Assembly: GCA_048500255.1 (NCBI GenBank) | Contig: JASNYH010000003.1 | Coordinates: 124,001 to 188,000, forward strand | Direction of reading: 5' to 3' | Length of the DNA: 64,000 nucleotides | From: JAMHWF01 sp048500255 | GTDB taxonomy: Bacteria; Pseudomonadota; Gammaproteobacteria; Burkholderiales; Burkholderiaceae_C | In this document: positions 27,123-42,375 of the stretch, piece by piece | Layout of the letters: each line of letters starts with the position of its first letter | How positions within the stretch are numbered: position 1 is the stretch's first letter | Program-made: the position numbers and the translations under genes | Notes under the pieces: model-generated | Databases searched by the model: none | Seen by the model: the letters and a program-made list of their open reading frames with translations, nothing else | Told to the model about the DNA's origin: nothing

Positions 27123-30107
27123 TCAGGTTTCGGCGAAGTAACGGGCATCCACCCGACCTTGCCAGGCCTCGTCGATCACCAGATCGCAAACGACGCGCTC
27201 GCTGTCGACGCCGAAGGCGAACTCGCCCGCACGCGTCACGCGTTCGTCGCGATATGCCGCGCTCAGTTGCGAAAGCAGCGCCTGCTTGTAGGCCGTGTCG
27301 CCTGAGCCTGCGAGCTGCAGTCCCTTCGTCTCCATCACGACGAACTCGCTGCGGTCGCCCGCCTTCACGCGCGCGAAGACGAAATCGGGATAGACCTTGT
27401 CGCGCCGCCAGCCCTGCAGGCCGTACTGCGTCTTCGCGACGTTGCGGTGCCACCAGCGCAGCGCGGCCTTCGCGTCGAGGTAGCACGCGAAGTCGAGTTC
27501 GAGGCGGTTGTCTCCCGGGAGCTTCAGCGCCGGTTCAAGCAGACTTTTCTCCGCCGGTCGACCGTCGGGGCGGATCAGCGCCTCGGGAGCGCCGGCCGAT
27601 GCGACCTCAGCCTCGCGGGGCAGTTCGTAGTCGGTGCGGTCGGCGCGCAGCCGGAACTCGATGCGCCCCGCCTTCACCAAGTCGTCGAACACGCCCTGCG
27701 CCAGCGCGTCGCGCTGCGTCTCCACGTCGACGCGCAGCCTTTCGATGAGCGACGCCGTGCTCGCCGCGATCGCCGACTCGGCGTGGCCGAGCCCGAGCAG
27801 CCGCGCGATCACGGCGTCGACCCAGTCCCACACCATCCAGGCGTTCGGTGCCAGATCGAGCAGCGCGCGCACCAGCCGCGCGCGGTCGACGCGGCGGTCG
27901 ATCGGCGCGGCTTCCGGCGCGTCGATGCGAGCCTGCGCGCGCAGGATGCCGAGATCGATCGCGAAGTGCTGCGCGCCGGTGGCTTCCCGGCTCGGCGCCC
28001 AATCGGCGGCCAACGCCGCGGCATCGATGCGCTGCCACGGCACGCGACTCAGAACGTCGCTGTCGTAGACCAGTTCGCGTCGGGTTGCACCTTCCTCAGC
28101 CCACGTGACGCGCGGCAGAAACAGGCGCAGCTCGCGCAGCGCCGGGCGGCGGCGCAATCGAATCCGGCTCGCGGCGGCCGTGGTCGCGTCCTCGGCGCGC
28201 ACCTGCACCGCCAGGTCGCCCATGCCCTCGGTTTCGAGCGAGGTCTTGATCGATCGCACCACGTCGGCCGTCTTCGCGTCGTGGCACAGCACGTAGCAGG
28301 CGTCGAGCGCCGCCCGGCCCGTCTTGGCCGTCTGCGGCTGGCGCAGGATGCGCCCGACGAGCTGCGTCATCGCTGCCGGGTTGCGGCCGGCCGCCAGTGC
28401 GCACAGCACGTAGGCGAAGGGGCAGTCCCAGCCTTCCTGCAGCGCCTGCTTGGTGACGATGACGCGAATCTCGCACGCCGGCGACAGCAGATCGACGTTC
28501 TCGGGTTGCTTCAGGTCGTCGCGCTCCGAGGTCTTGATCGCGATCTGCCGCTCGTGAAAGCCGAGTTGCAGCAGATGCGCCTTCGCGTCCTCGGCGTGGA
28601 TGAAGCCGGCGTCACGCAGGTCCGCGCCGGTGCGCTCGACCTGCACCAGCAGGATAGGGCGCAGGTAGCGCGCCGTCTCGGCCTGCAGCAGGGCCGCCTC
28701 GTGCTGCAAGTCGTCGAGACGCTGCACGGCGGCGCCGAGGCAGCTCTGCCAGTCGCTCCAGCCGCGCACGTCGACATGGATCGGCAGCTTGATCATCTCG
28801 GCCTCGTCGAGGTCGGTGCCGCGCACGTCGACCAGGATGTTGGAGCCCGCGCCCCTGACGCCGGCCACGCGCGGCGTGGCCGACAGCTCCAGCATGAAGC
28901 TCGGGTTGAAGCCGTCGATCGTGCGCAGCGCGTTCTCGCTGTAGGCGTGGTGACCCTCGTCGATCACGACCATCGGCCGCAGCAGGCGCATCACGTTGCC
29001 CAGCGAGCTCTTGACGATCGAGCCCTTCTGCGCGCGTGCCTGCTCGGCGCTTTGCCCCCAGGCGCCGTACACGTCGAGGTTGGGCACGGCGTCGAGCAGC
29101 GCCCAGTGGGCGTCGATGTCGTCCTCGCGCGGCAGGAAGCCGAGCACGTTGCCGCGGTCACGAAAGAAGCGCAGCGTCTCCTTGCTCTGGCGCGCGGCCG
29201 ACTGCAGCATCAGCAGCATCACGCACAGGTGCGACTCGACATCGAGCCGCGTCAGCGGCGACTGTTTTTCCAGGATCTTGACGCGCCCCGCGCCGGCCAC
29301 GTTGAGCATCTGGCGGTAGGGGTGATCGCGGTCCGTGAGCGTCTTCAGCGTCTGGCGATAGATCGCCTCGTTGGGCACGACCCACAGCACCAGGCCGGTG
29401 TGTCGTTGCAGGTAGCTCGCGTGGACTCTCGCGACACCGGCGGCGGCCAGAAGCGTCTTGCCCCCGCCCGTCGGCACCTTCAGGCAGAGGTTGGGAATCG
29501 CACGCCCGGCGCCGTCGAAGCGGCTCGAATGCGCCTGCGCCGCGAAGGCGGGCGGCAGCGCGCCGGCCTGGCGCAGCGCGTCCCAGGCGTGCCTCGGAAA
29601 GTCGGCCGCCTGGCGCGCGAACTCTTCCATGTCTTCCATCGCGCGCAGCTTCGCGAGCTGCGATTCCGCCTTGGCGCGCTGGCGGGCCAGTTCGTCGAGA
29701 AAGAGGCCGAGCCGGCCGAGCACCTGCGTCTGGAACGGCTTGAGCGTCGTCGCCGTCGCTCCGAGCGCGCCGGCATCGGCGGCATGCCGGCGCGGCGCCC
29801 ACAGCGGCTTGCGGTCGCGCTCGATCTCGTCTCGGTAGGTTCCGGCTTCGAGCTCCTGCCAGCGCACGGCGTCGATGCGATAGAGCGTCGGCAGCCCGTC
29901 GATCGCCGTGACGAGGGCGGCGAACTCGGCGTCGCCGAGGGCCGGCGCGTCGATCGCGAGGTCGATGTCGGAGGTTTCCTTCGCGTCGCCGCGGGCGCGC
30001 GAGCCGTAGATCCACACCGTGCGCAGGCCCGGCGTGCGGTCGAACAGCCGGCGCAGGTCGGCCGGCACGTGCCGCGGCAGGCCGAACTCGAGGTCGGAGG
30101 TCGTCAC
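27123..30107 (-). CDS. fusion of MNT nucleotidyltransferase (antitoxin-type) with type III restriction helicase-nuclease (Res)
   Basis: One uninterrupted frame of 994 residues. Residues 1-105 are a complete MNT-type minimal nucleotidyltransferase: GS motif Gly35-Ser36, metal-binding Asp47 and Asp49 (SDIDLAID), third acid probably Asp79, and the family's usual ending (RDEIERDRKPLWAP). A short Ala-rich linker leads to a type III Res: KPFQTQVLGRLG at 123, Walker A PTGGGKT (212-218), DEGHH box (383-387), SF2 motif QLVGRILRQP, and a C-terminal PD-(D/E)xK nuclease (Asp908, Glu926-Thr-Lys928). Res needs the methylase Mod for site recognition. The GTG start at 30107 overlaps the HEPN stop by GTGA. 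No Met occurs between MNT and helicase until residue 157, which supports a true fusion. Confidence 0.88.
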   Translation of the reverse strand: MTTSDLEFGLPRHVPADLRRLFDRTPGLRTVWIYGSRARGDAKETSDIDLAIDAPALGDAEFAALVTAIDGLPTLYRIDAVRWQELEAGTYRDEIERDRKPLWAPRRHAADAGALGATATTLKPFQTQVLGRLGLFLDELARQRAKAESQLAKLRAMEDMEEFARQAADFPRHAWDALRQAGALPPAFAAQAHSSRFDGAGRAIPNLCLKVPTGGGKTLLAAAGVARVHASYLQRHTGLVLWVVPNEAIYRQTLKTLTDRDHPYRQMLNVAGAGRVKILEKQSPLTRLDVESHLCVMLLMLQSAARQSKETLRFFRDRGNVLGFLPREDDIDAHWALLDAVPNLDVYGAWGQSAEQARAQKGSIVKSSLGNVMRLLRPMVVIDEGHHAYSENALRTIDGFNPSFMLELSATPRVAGVRGAGSNILVDVRGTDLDEAEMIKLPIHVDVRGWSDWQSCLGAAVQRLDDLQHEAALLQAETARYLRPILLVQVERTGADLRDAGFIHAEDAKAHLLQLGFHERQIAIKTSERDDLKQPENVDLLSPACEIRVIVTKQALQEGWDCPFAYVLCALAAGRNPAAMTQLVGRILRQPQTAKTGRAALDACYVLCHDAKTADVVRSIKTSLETEGMGDLAVQVRAEDATTAAASRIRLRRRPALRELRLFLPRVTWAEEGATRRELVYDSDVLSRVPWQRIDAAALAADWAPSREATGAQHFAIDLGILRAQARIDAPEAAPIDRRVDRARLVRALLDLAPNAWMVWDWVDAVIARLLGLGHAESAIAASTASLIERLRVDVETQRDALAQGVFDDLVKAGRIEFRLRADRTDYELPREAEVASAGAPEALIRPDGRPAEKSLLEPALKLPGDNRLELDFACYLDAKAALRWWHRNVAKTQYGLQGWRRDKVYPDFVFARVKAGDRSEFVVMETKGLQLAGSGDTAYKQALLSQLSAAYRDERVTRAGEFAFGVDSERVVCDLVIDEAWQGRVDARYFAET

Positions 30108-30505
30108 TCGGCAGCCCTTGCCGTCAGCGTCGAGAGCAGCGCGTCGAAGCTGCCGATGCCCGAGTCGCGCACGAAGGCCGCGACCTCGATCGCCAGCTTT
30201 TCGCGATAGGTGTGCGACGTGAGGTTGCGGTAGTGCCGCATCTGCGACCACGCCGTTTCGTCGACGATCAGGCGGTGCTTGAAAGCGACCGGCAGCACGC
30301 TGAAGGCGGCGTCGTCGGCGGCGATGCCGCGCGCGCGCAGCCAGCGGTAGCACGCCTTCCACGCCATCTCGAACGTGAACTCGAAGCGCTGGATCAGCGC
30401 ATCGCGCACGATCGGCGTTTCGTCGAGGTCCAGCGCCTCGTGCAGGCGCGCCAGCGCGTCGCGGTACGACTGCAGCGCGAGTCCGAAGCGGTGGTCGACG
30501 GCCAT
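30104..30505 (-). CDS. HEPN-domain HI0074/HepT-type protein (toxin; nucleotidyltransferase substrate-binding protein)
   Basis: A 133-residue all-helical protein of the HI0074 family, whose members pair with MNT nucleotidyltransferases. The Rx4HxY motif is intact: Arg93, His98 and Tyr100 in YRNLTSHTY. In characterised HepT-MntA pairs the Arg/His are the RNase active site and the Tyr is AMPylated by the MNT partner to switch the toxin off; this is known for the family. Here the gene lies 3 bp after mod and overlaps the MNT-Res start by GTGA. Its natural antitoxin is therefore the N-terminal domain of the restriction protein. No separate promoter is apparent. Confidence 0.88.
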   Translation of the reverse strand: MAVDHRFGLALQSYRDALARLHEALDLDETPIVRDALIQRFEFTFEMAWKACYRWLRARGIAADDAAFSVLPVAFKHRLIVDETAWSQMRHYRNLTSHTYREKLAIEVAAFVRDSGIGSFDALLSTLTARAAE

Positions 30506-30508
30506 CGG

Positions 30509-32347
30509 TCAGCCCTCCCGGTAGAGCGCGAACGGCAGCGCAGCGTAGGTCACGCCGAACTCGAGCAACTGGCGGTTGCTCATGTACTTGGCGGGCGCGA
30601 ACACCAGGTGCCCCTTGGCGCCGCCATGCTGGCGCGCCCAGGCCTGCACCTCCTTGGCGACGCCGAGCGTCAGCGCCGCTTCGGGCGACTTGAGGAACGC
30701 CAGCTCGGGCCGGTAGATCAGCCAGACGTGCCTGTCTTCGGCTTCACCGAGGTACCAGGTCGGCGCGTCCTTCGGCGCCTTGGGCAGCGTGCCGCCGGTC
30801 GCGGTGTGAAAGAGCCACGCACCGAGCGCGTCGAACGGCGGCAGCGCGGCACCCGCGAGCAGGCGCTCCAGGTCGAGCGCGTCGCCGAGCGTGCAATAGG
30901 TGAACTCGCCGCCGAGACCGGGGGCACGCTCGGAGATGCGGCGCTCGCCTTCGACGACGAGCACACCGTCGTCGACGCGCACGTTGATCTTGTCGAAGCG
31001 CCGGGGTTGCTGCTCGCGCGTGGCATGGCTCTCCGACAAGCCCTCGGCGATCTTGATCGCCTCGACCTTGCGCAGCAGATCGCCGGCCTTCTTGAGCTGC
31101 GTCCAGGTGAGCTTCTCTTTCAGAAGTTCTTCGCGCTGCGTGCCGACCCAGGCGTAGCCGCCGATCGCGCGGCGCACGCGCTCGGCGGTCAGCGTGTCGG
31201 CATAGGCCTCGCCTTCGACGAGGATGAACTTGCGGTTGCCGTTGTCCTTGGCGTTGGCATTCAGCACGGCGTGCGCCGTCGTGCCGGAGCCCGCGAACGA
31301 ATCGAGGACGAGCGCATCGTCGTCAGCGCCGAGCGCGAGGACGCGCTCCACGAGGGCAACCGGCTTGGGCGTGATGGTGGCCTCTTGGCCTTGCAGCAGC
31401 CCCATGTCGATCAGCGTTCGCTTCGCATCCTGCGTATGGCCGACTTCGTCGTAGAACCAAAGCGTCTGCGGCGTCCGGCCCTGCTTGACGTCGCTGAGGT
31501 AGCGCTTGAGTCGGGGTTGGTTGTTCTTGTCTTCTCCCCACCAGATTCGACCGTCAGCATTCCACTCGAGGAACTTCTCCTTCTTGACTCGCCAATATGT
31601 CCCCGGCGGTGGACCATCGATCACGCGACCGCTGGGGCACGTGATCGAGTACGTGCCTTCGCTGTAGTAGTTCCTCGCAGAAAGATCGCCCGAGGTCCAT
31701 GGGCCGCGTGGGTCGTTATCGGGGTTGGAGAAGCGGGCGTCCATTTCCGCGGTTCGGTCGAGAAGGCGCGGCCGCCACAAATCTCGATCCTTCGCCACGA
31801 CCAGCAAGTGATCATGGTCCTCGCTGAAGAACTGCGCCGTTCCTTTCGGTGAATAGTTCTTCTGCCAGATCACGTTGGCGATGAACGCTTCCTCTCCGAA
31901 AATCTCGTCCAACACCATCCGCGCCCGATGCACCTCGTTGTCGTCGAGCGTCATCCACAGCGAGCCGCGTTCGCTCAGCAGCTCGCGCAGCAGCACCAGG
32001 CGCGGCCACATCATGCACAGCCACTTGTCGTGGCGCAGCATGTCGTCGGCGTCGACCGGGTTGGTGCTCAGCCACTCTTTCATGATCGGCGAGTTGACGC
32101 CGTCGCTGTAGCACCAGCCTTCGTTGCCCGTGTTGTAGGGCGGATCGATGAACACCAGGTCCACCTTGCCGGCGTAGCGCGGCAGCAGGCTCTTCAGCGC
32201 ATGCAGGTTGTCGCCGTGGATGACGAGGTTGCCGTCGAGATCGGCCGGGCCGATCGACCTGGCTGCGTCGGGCACGAGCGGGCGGTACGGCACCGTCAGG
32301 TGGTGGTTGTAGACGTACTCCTTGCCCTTGAAGACGATTTCAGGCAT
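30509..32347 (-). CDS. type III DNA adenine methyltransferase (Mod)
   Basis: A 612-residue N6-adenine methyltransferase of the beta class: catalytic DPPYNTG at 68-74 comes before the SAM-binding FAGSGT at 351-356. The stretch between them (about 150-310) is the target-recognition domain, and the C-terminal third is the Mod-specific region that contacts Res. It methylates one strand of an asymmetric site and supplies DNA recognition to Res. Base composition falls to about 52-60% GC by hand count on lines 31501-31680 and 31801-31860, inside the target-recognition part, against about 70% nearby. This suggests replacement by recombination. The ATG at 32347 is divergent from uvrA (113-bp gap). Confidence 0.9.
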   Translation of the reverse strand: MPEIVFKGKEYVYNHHLTVPYRPLVPDAARSIGPADLDGNLVIHGDNLHALKSLLPRYAGKVDLVFIDPPYNTGNEGWCYSDGVNSPIMKEWLSTNPVDADDMLRHDKWLCMMWPRLVLLRELLSERGSLWMTLDDNEVHRARMVLDEIFGEEAFIANVIWQKNYSPKGTAQFFSEDHDHLLVVAKDRDLWRPRLLDRTAEMDARFSNPDNDPRGPWTSGDLSARNYYSEGTYSITCPSGRVIDGPPPGTYWRVKKEKFLEWNADGRIWWGEDKNNQPRLKRYLSDVKQGRTPQTLWFYDEVGHTQDAKRTLIDMGLLQGQEATITPKPVALVERVLALGADDDALVLDSFAGSGTTAHAVLNANAKDNGNRKFILVEGEAYADTLTAERVRRAIGGYAWVGTQREELLKEKLTWTQLKKAGDLLRKVEAIKIAEGLSESHATREQQPRRFDKINVRVDDGVLVVEGERRISERAPGLGGEFTYCTLGDALDLERLLAGAALPPFDALGAWLFHTATGGTLPKAPKDAPTWYLGEAEDRHVWLIYRPELAFLKSPEAALTLGVAKEVQAWARQHGGAKGHLVFAPAKYMSNRQLLEFGVTYAALPFALYREG

Positions 32348-32460
32348 GACCGGGCCGGGGCGCTGGTGCGGGTGGCGGCATTATCCGGGCTGCCCGCTCG
32401 GGCGCAGGGGTCGAAGCGAGTCCCTAGAATGTTCCGCTTCGCCCTCGCAGGACCGTCCCG

Positions 32461-38274
<5,814 letters not shown>

Positions 38275-38302
38275 GCGGGCCGCGAGCGGGCGCGGCGCCG
38301 GG

Positions 38303-38836
38303 CTACAGCGGTCCGGCCGCCGTCGCCCCGATGTCGTCGTGCAGCAGCTGTTGCGCGCGCTGCTGCAGCGCGCGCGCATCGTCGCGATCGCCGCACAGGT
38401 AGAGCAGGTCGGCCAGGCGCATCAGCACGGCGGCCTGCAGCGGCGGTGCGCCGGCTTCCATCGCCAGGCGCGCGGCTTCGAAGCAGTAGTCGCGCAGCCG
38501 GTCGCGCGCGCGGCGCGCGAGATCGGCCTCGCCGGCCACGTCGTGCTGCACGGCGGCGGCGAGTGCCGCGCTCGACATGTCGCACAGCGCATCGAGGCAG
38601 GCCGCGGGGCGGCCCAGCGTGCGCGCCCGCCGCAGCCCCTGGCGCAGATGCCATTCGGCGCGCTCGGGATCGCCGGCGGCCTGATAGCACCAGGCGACTT
38701 GCGCGACGGCGCGCGTCCAGGCCTCGCCGTCGCCGGCGGCGTCGGCGCTCTCGAGGCGCCGCAGCGCGCGGCGCAGCGTGGGCGACGCCTGCGCGTCGGA
38801 GGCATCGACCGGCAGCGGGGCGGGCTGAGGGCTCAT
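38303..38836 (-). CDS. hypothetical helical protein, TPR-like
   Basis: A 177-residue soluble protein rich in Ala, Arg and Leu. Regular helix pairs (WCYQAAGDPERAEWHLRQGL near residue 49; LMRLADLLYLCGDRDDARAL near residue 140) look like tetratricopeptide-type repeats. I do not recognise a family. The ATG at 38836 has GAAAGG about 8 bases upstream. It follows msrQ by 32 bp in the same direction and converges with uvrA (28-bp gap). A scaffold or binding role would be a guess. Confidence 0.6.
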   Translation of the reverse strand: MSPQPAPLPVDASDAQASPTLRRALRRLESADAAGDGEAWTRAVAQVAWCYQAAGDPERAEWHLRQGLRRARTLGRPAACLDALCDMSSAALAAAVQHDVAGEADLARRARDRLRDYCFEAARLAMEAGAPPLQAAVLMRLADLLYLCGDRDDARALQQRAQQLLHDDIGATAAGPL

Positions 38837-38868
38837 GCAAGGGCCTTTCGGAGATCGGCCGGCCCACT

Positions 38869-39516
38869 CTAGTGCTCCGCCGCCGCCGTGTGACCCCCTG
38901 CGGGGCGGGGTTGACTGCGGCGCCGCTGCCAGGCGCGGCGCAGCCGCCAGCCGAGCAGTACGACGACGACGGCGCCGTAGACCGCGACTTCGGCGAAGTC
39001 GTTCTTTGCCGCGCGCATCCAGAAGAAGTGCAGCAGGCCCAGCAGCGCGACGGCGTAGACGAGGCGGTGCAACGCCTGCCAGCGCGCGGCGCCGAGCGCC
39101 TTGATGGCGCGGTTGAACGAGGTCGCCGCCAGCGGCAGCATCAGCAGCAGCGCCGCGAAGCCGACGAGGGCGAACGGGCGCTTGGGGATGTCGCGCGCGA
39201 TCGCTGCCGGATCGAAGCCCATGTCGAGCCAGGCGTAGGCGAGGAAGTGCAGCACGCCGTAGAAGAAGGCATAGAGCCCGAGCATGCGCCGAAAGCGCGC
39301 CAGCGCCGGCTGGCCGGTCCACACGCGCAGCGGCGTGACGGCCAGCGTCAGGCACAGCAACCGCAGCACCCAGTCGCCCGTGCCACGGATCAGCGCTTCG
39401 GCCGGGTTCGGGCCGAGCGTGTCCGTCAGCGCGCCGTGCAGCAGCGACGCGAAGGGCAGCAGCGCCGCGACGAACAGCAGCGGCTTGGCGGCCGGATGCA
39501 GCAGCGGCGATCGCAA
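38869..39516 (-). CDS. msrQ: MsrQ, heme-binding membrane subunit of the periplasmic methionine sulfoxide reductase
   Basis: A 215-residue, six-helix ferric-reductase-like membrane protein. MsrQ features are LLCLTLAVTPLR near residue 53, RRMLGLYAFFYGVLHFLAY near residue 75 and WQALHRLVYAVALLGLLHF near residue 146, with the heme-ligand histidines. It passes electrons from the quinone pool or flavin reductase to MsrP. It starts 4 bp after the msrP stop, the standard msrP-msrQ order. The C-terminal tail is Arg/Gly-rich and coded by a CCCC-TGC-GGGG palindrome, perhaps another captured repeat. Confidence 0.92.
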   Translation of the reverse strand: MRSPLLHPAAKPLLFVAALLPFASLLHGALTDTLGPNPAEALIRGTGDWVLRLLCLTLAVTPLRVWTGQPALARFRRMLGLYAFFYGVLHFLAYAWLDMGFDPAAIARDIPKRPFALVGFAALLLMLPLAATSFNRAIKALGAARWQALHRLVYAVALLGLLHFFWMRAAKNDFAEVAVYGAVVVVLLGWRLRRAWQRRRSQPRPAGGHTAAAEH

Positions 39517-39520
39517 GGCG

Positions 39521-40504
<984 letters not shown>

Positions 40505-40612
40505 GGGCAGCTCCTGATTCGACGCCGGCGGCGTCGACATCTCCATGTCGACGCACGAGGGCCGCAGGTTACGCCGCCCGCGCCGCGTCCGGGGTGCCGG
40601 GCGCGAACACCC

Positions 40613-40981
40613 CTACAGGTCGGCGAAGCCGGTGTCGTCGATGACCTGCGTGAAGCCGGAATCGCCGAACAGGCGCAGCGAATTGCGCGTGACGCGCTCG
40701 CGGAAGCTCTTGCGCGCGAACAGCTTGGCCTGCGCCTCGGCAGGCAGGTCGGTGATGTTGATGACGTTCTTGACGATCAGCGTGTCGATCACGTCCTCGA
40801 TCACGCGCACGAAGTCGGCGTCGAGGCGGTCGAAGTCGTCGCCCGCCGGCGGGCGGTCGTCGCGGACGACGAAGGCCTGCACGTCGGGATGGCTGTCGGA
40901 CAGGAGTTCCGACGCGTCGGCCGCCGGTTGCCGGAACAGCGCGTCGATCCGGCCTTGGGCATCGCGGCGGACATAAGGCAT
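40613..40981 (-). CDS. hypothetical protein, 122 residues
   Basis: A small acidic protein with no signal or membrane segment. It starts MPYVRRDAQGRIDALFRQ, has a central VIEDVIDTLIVKNVINITDLP, and ends with RKSFRERVTRNSLRLFGDSG. Similar short proteins in other proteobacteria have sometimes been labelled tryptophan synthase beta-like, which the sequence does not support. CCGGAGG precedes the ATG at 40981. It lies 20 bp downstream of ccsB, probably on the same transcript. Confidence 0.7.
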   Translation of the reverse strand: MPYVRRDAQGRIDALFRQPAADASELLSDSHPDVQAFVVRDDRPPAGDDFDRLDADFVRVIEDVIDTLIVKNVINITDLPAEAQAKLFARKSFRERVTRNSLRLFGDSGFTQVIDDTGFADL

Positions 40982-41001
40982 CGTCGACCTCCGGAGGCGT
41001 T

Positions 41002-42375
41002 TCAGAGCTCGCCGTACGAGTGCAGGCCCGAAAGGAACATGTTGACGCCGAGGAAGGCGAAGCTCGTCACGAGCAGCCCCGCCAGCGCCCACCAGGCGGC
41101 CACCGTGCCGCGCAGCCCCTTCATCAGCCGCATGTGCAGCCAGGCGGCGTAGTTGAGCCAGACGATCAGCGCCCACGTTTCCTTCGGATCCCAGCTCCAG
41201 TAGCCGCCCCAGGCCTCGGCGGCCCAGAAGGCGCCGAGGATCGTGGCGATCGTGAAGAACGAGAAGCCGACGGCGATGGCCTTGTACATCAGGTCGTCGA
41301 GCACGGCGAACGACGGCAGCCGGGCGGCGATGCGGCGCCGCCCGGCGAGGATGCCGCCGACAATCAGCGCGGCGACGCCGAAATAGACCGCCCAGTAGCT
41401 CGCAAGGCCCTGGATCGGGTTCTTGCGAAAGACGATCGGCTCCAGGCACAGCACGACGCCCAGCAGCGCCAGCGGCGCGAGCTTGTACCAGCGGGCCTCG
41501 GCGGCGTGCTGCTTGACGAGGTAGGCGAAGGCGACCATCGCCGCCAGCGCGAAGGTGCCGTAGCCGATGAAGTTGGCCGGCACGTGCAGCTTCATCCACC
41601 AGCTCTGCAGCGCCGGCACCAGCGGCTGGATCTCCTGCGCGTCGCGCGCCAGCGTGTACCACAGCAGGAAGCCGACCGCCGCGCTGACGACGAGCATCGC
41701 GAAGGCGCCGACGGCGCGCACGCTGCCACCGTCGGCGGCGCGCCGCTGCGCGTAGTGCTGCTCGAACCAGAGGTAGAACAGCGCCGTCATCCAGCAGAAC
41801 AGCACGAACACCTCGTAGAGGTTGCTGACCGGGATGTGGCCGATGTCGGGGCCGATCTGGTGGCTCTCGTACCAGCGCACCAGCGTGCCGATCAGCGCCA
41901 TCGCGACGGCGGCCCACGCGAGGCGCGAGCCGATGCGCTGGGCGGCGTTGTCTTCGCTGCGCGCGAACAGGCCGATCCAGTAGAAGACGGTGCTCATGAA
42001 GAACAGCACGCTCATCCACAGGATCGCGCTCTGGCTCGACAGGAAGTACTTGAGCACGAACACCTGCTCGGCCTGCGCGAGATCGGCGCCGAAGGCGTCG
42101 GGCGTGCGGGCATAGAGGCCGATCGCCAGCAGCACGGCGGCGCCGACGCCGACCATCAGCACGCGCAGCGGGCCCCAGAACCAGCCCAGGCCGACGAGCG
42201 CCGGCACGGTGCCGACGAGGATGCCCTTCTCGTAGGCGTCCATCGAGCTGCCGTAGCGCGCGAAGGCGTAGCCGGCGCCAACTGCGAGCAGCAGCGCGAA
42301 CGCCCAGTCCCACGGCGAGCGCTGTGCCAGCGGATGGGGGCGGCCGAGCGCGACGGCCTGCGTGGCTGTGTTCAT
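41002..42375 (-). CDS. ccsB: cytochrome c biogenesis protein CcsB/CcsA (heme-handling subunit, system II)
   Basis: A 457-residue polytopic membrane protein with the heme-handling tryptophan-rich WWD motif WGGYWSWDPKETWALI in its last quarter, plus conserved histidines in flanking helices (HIPVSNLYE, KLHVPANF). With ResB it carries heme across the membrane and attaches it to apocytochromes c. The ATG at 42375 follows CAGGAGA and overlaps the resB stop by ATGA. Together with cytochrome c4 upstream this is the usual betaproteobacterial block. Confidence 0.92.
   Translation of the reverse strand: MNTATQAVALGRPHPLAQRSPWDWAFALLLAVGAGYAFARYGSSMDAYEKGILVGTVPALVGLGWFWGPLRVLMVGVGAAVLLAIGLYARTPDAFGADLAQAEQVFVLKYFLSSQSAILWMSVLFFMSTVFYWIGLFARSEDNAAQRIGSRLAWAAVAMALIGTLVRWYESHQIGPDIGHIPVSNLYEVFVLFCWMTALFYLWFEQHYAQRRAADGGSVRAVGAFAMLVVSAAVGFLLWYTLARDAQEIQPLVPALQSWWMKLHVPANFIGYGTFALAAMVAFAYLVKQHAAEARWYKLAPLALLGVVLCLEPIVFRKNPIQGLASYWAVYFGVAALIVGGILAGRRRIAARLPSFAVLDDLMYKAIAVGFSFFTIATILGAFWAAEAWGGYWSWDPKETWALIVWLNYAAWLHMRLMKGLRGTVAAWWALAGLLVTSFAFLGVNMFLSGLHSYGEL

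Noticed and set aside
30017..30107. Possibility that MNT and Res are separate genes joined by a missed stop
   Set aside because: The frame is continuous, the MNT domain ends in the family's usual C-terminus, and no start codon with ribosome-binding site precedes the helicase domain. Kept as a fusion, with resequencing named as a check.
27447..30209. 920-codon plus-strand frame across the restriction gene
   Set aside because: Opposite to a complete MNT-Res protein with catalytic motifs. The composition is typical of an antisense shadow.
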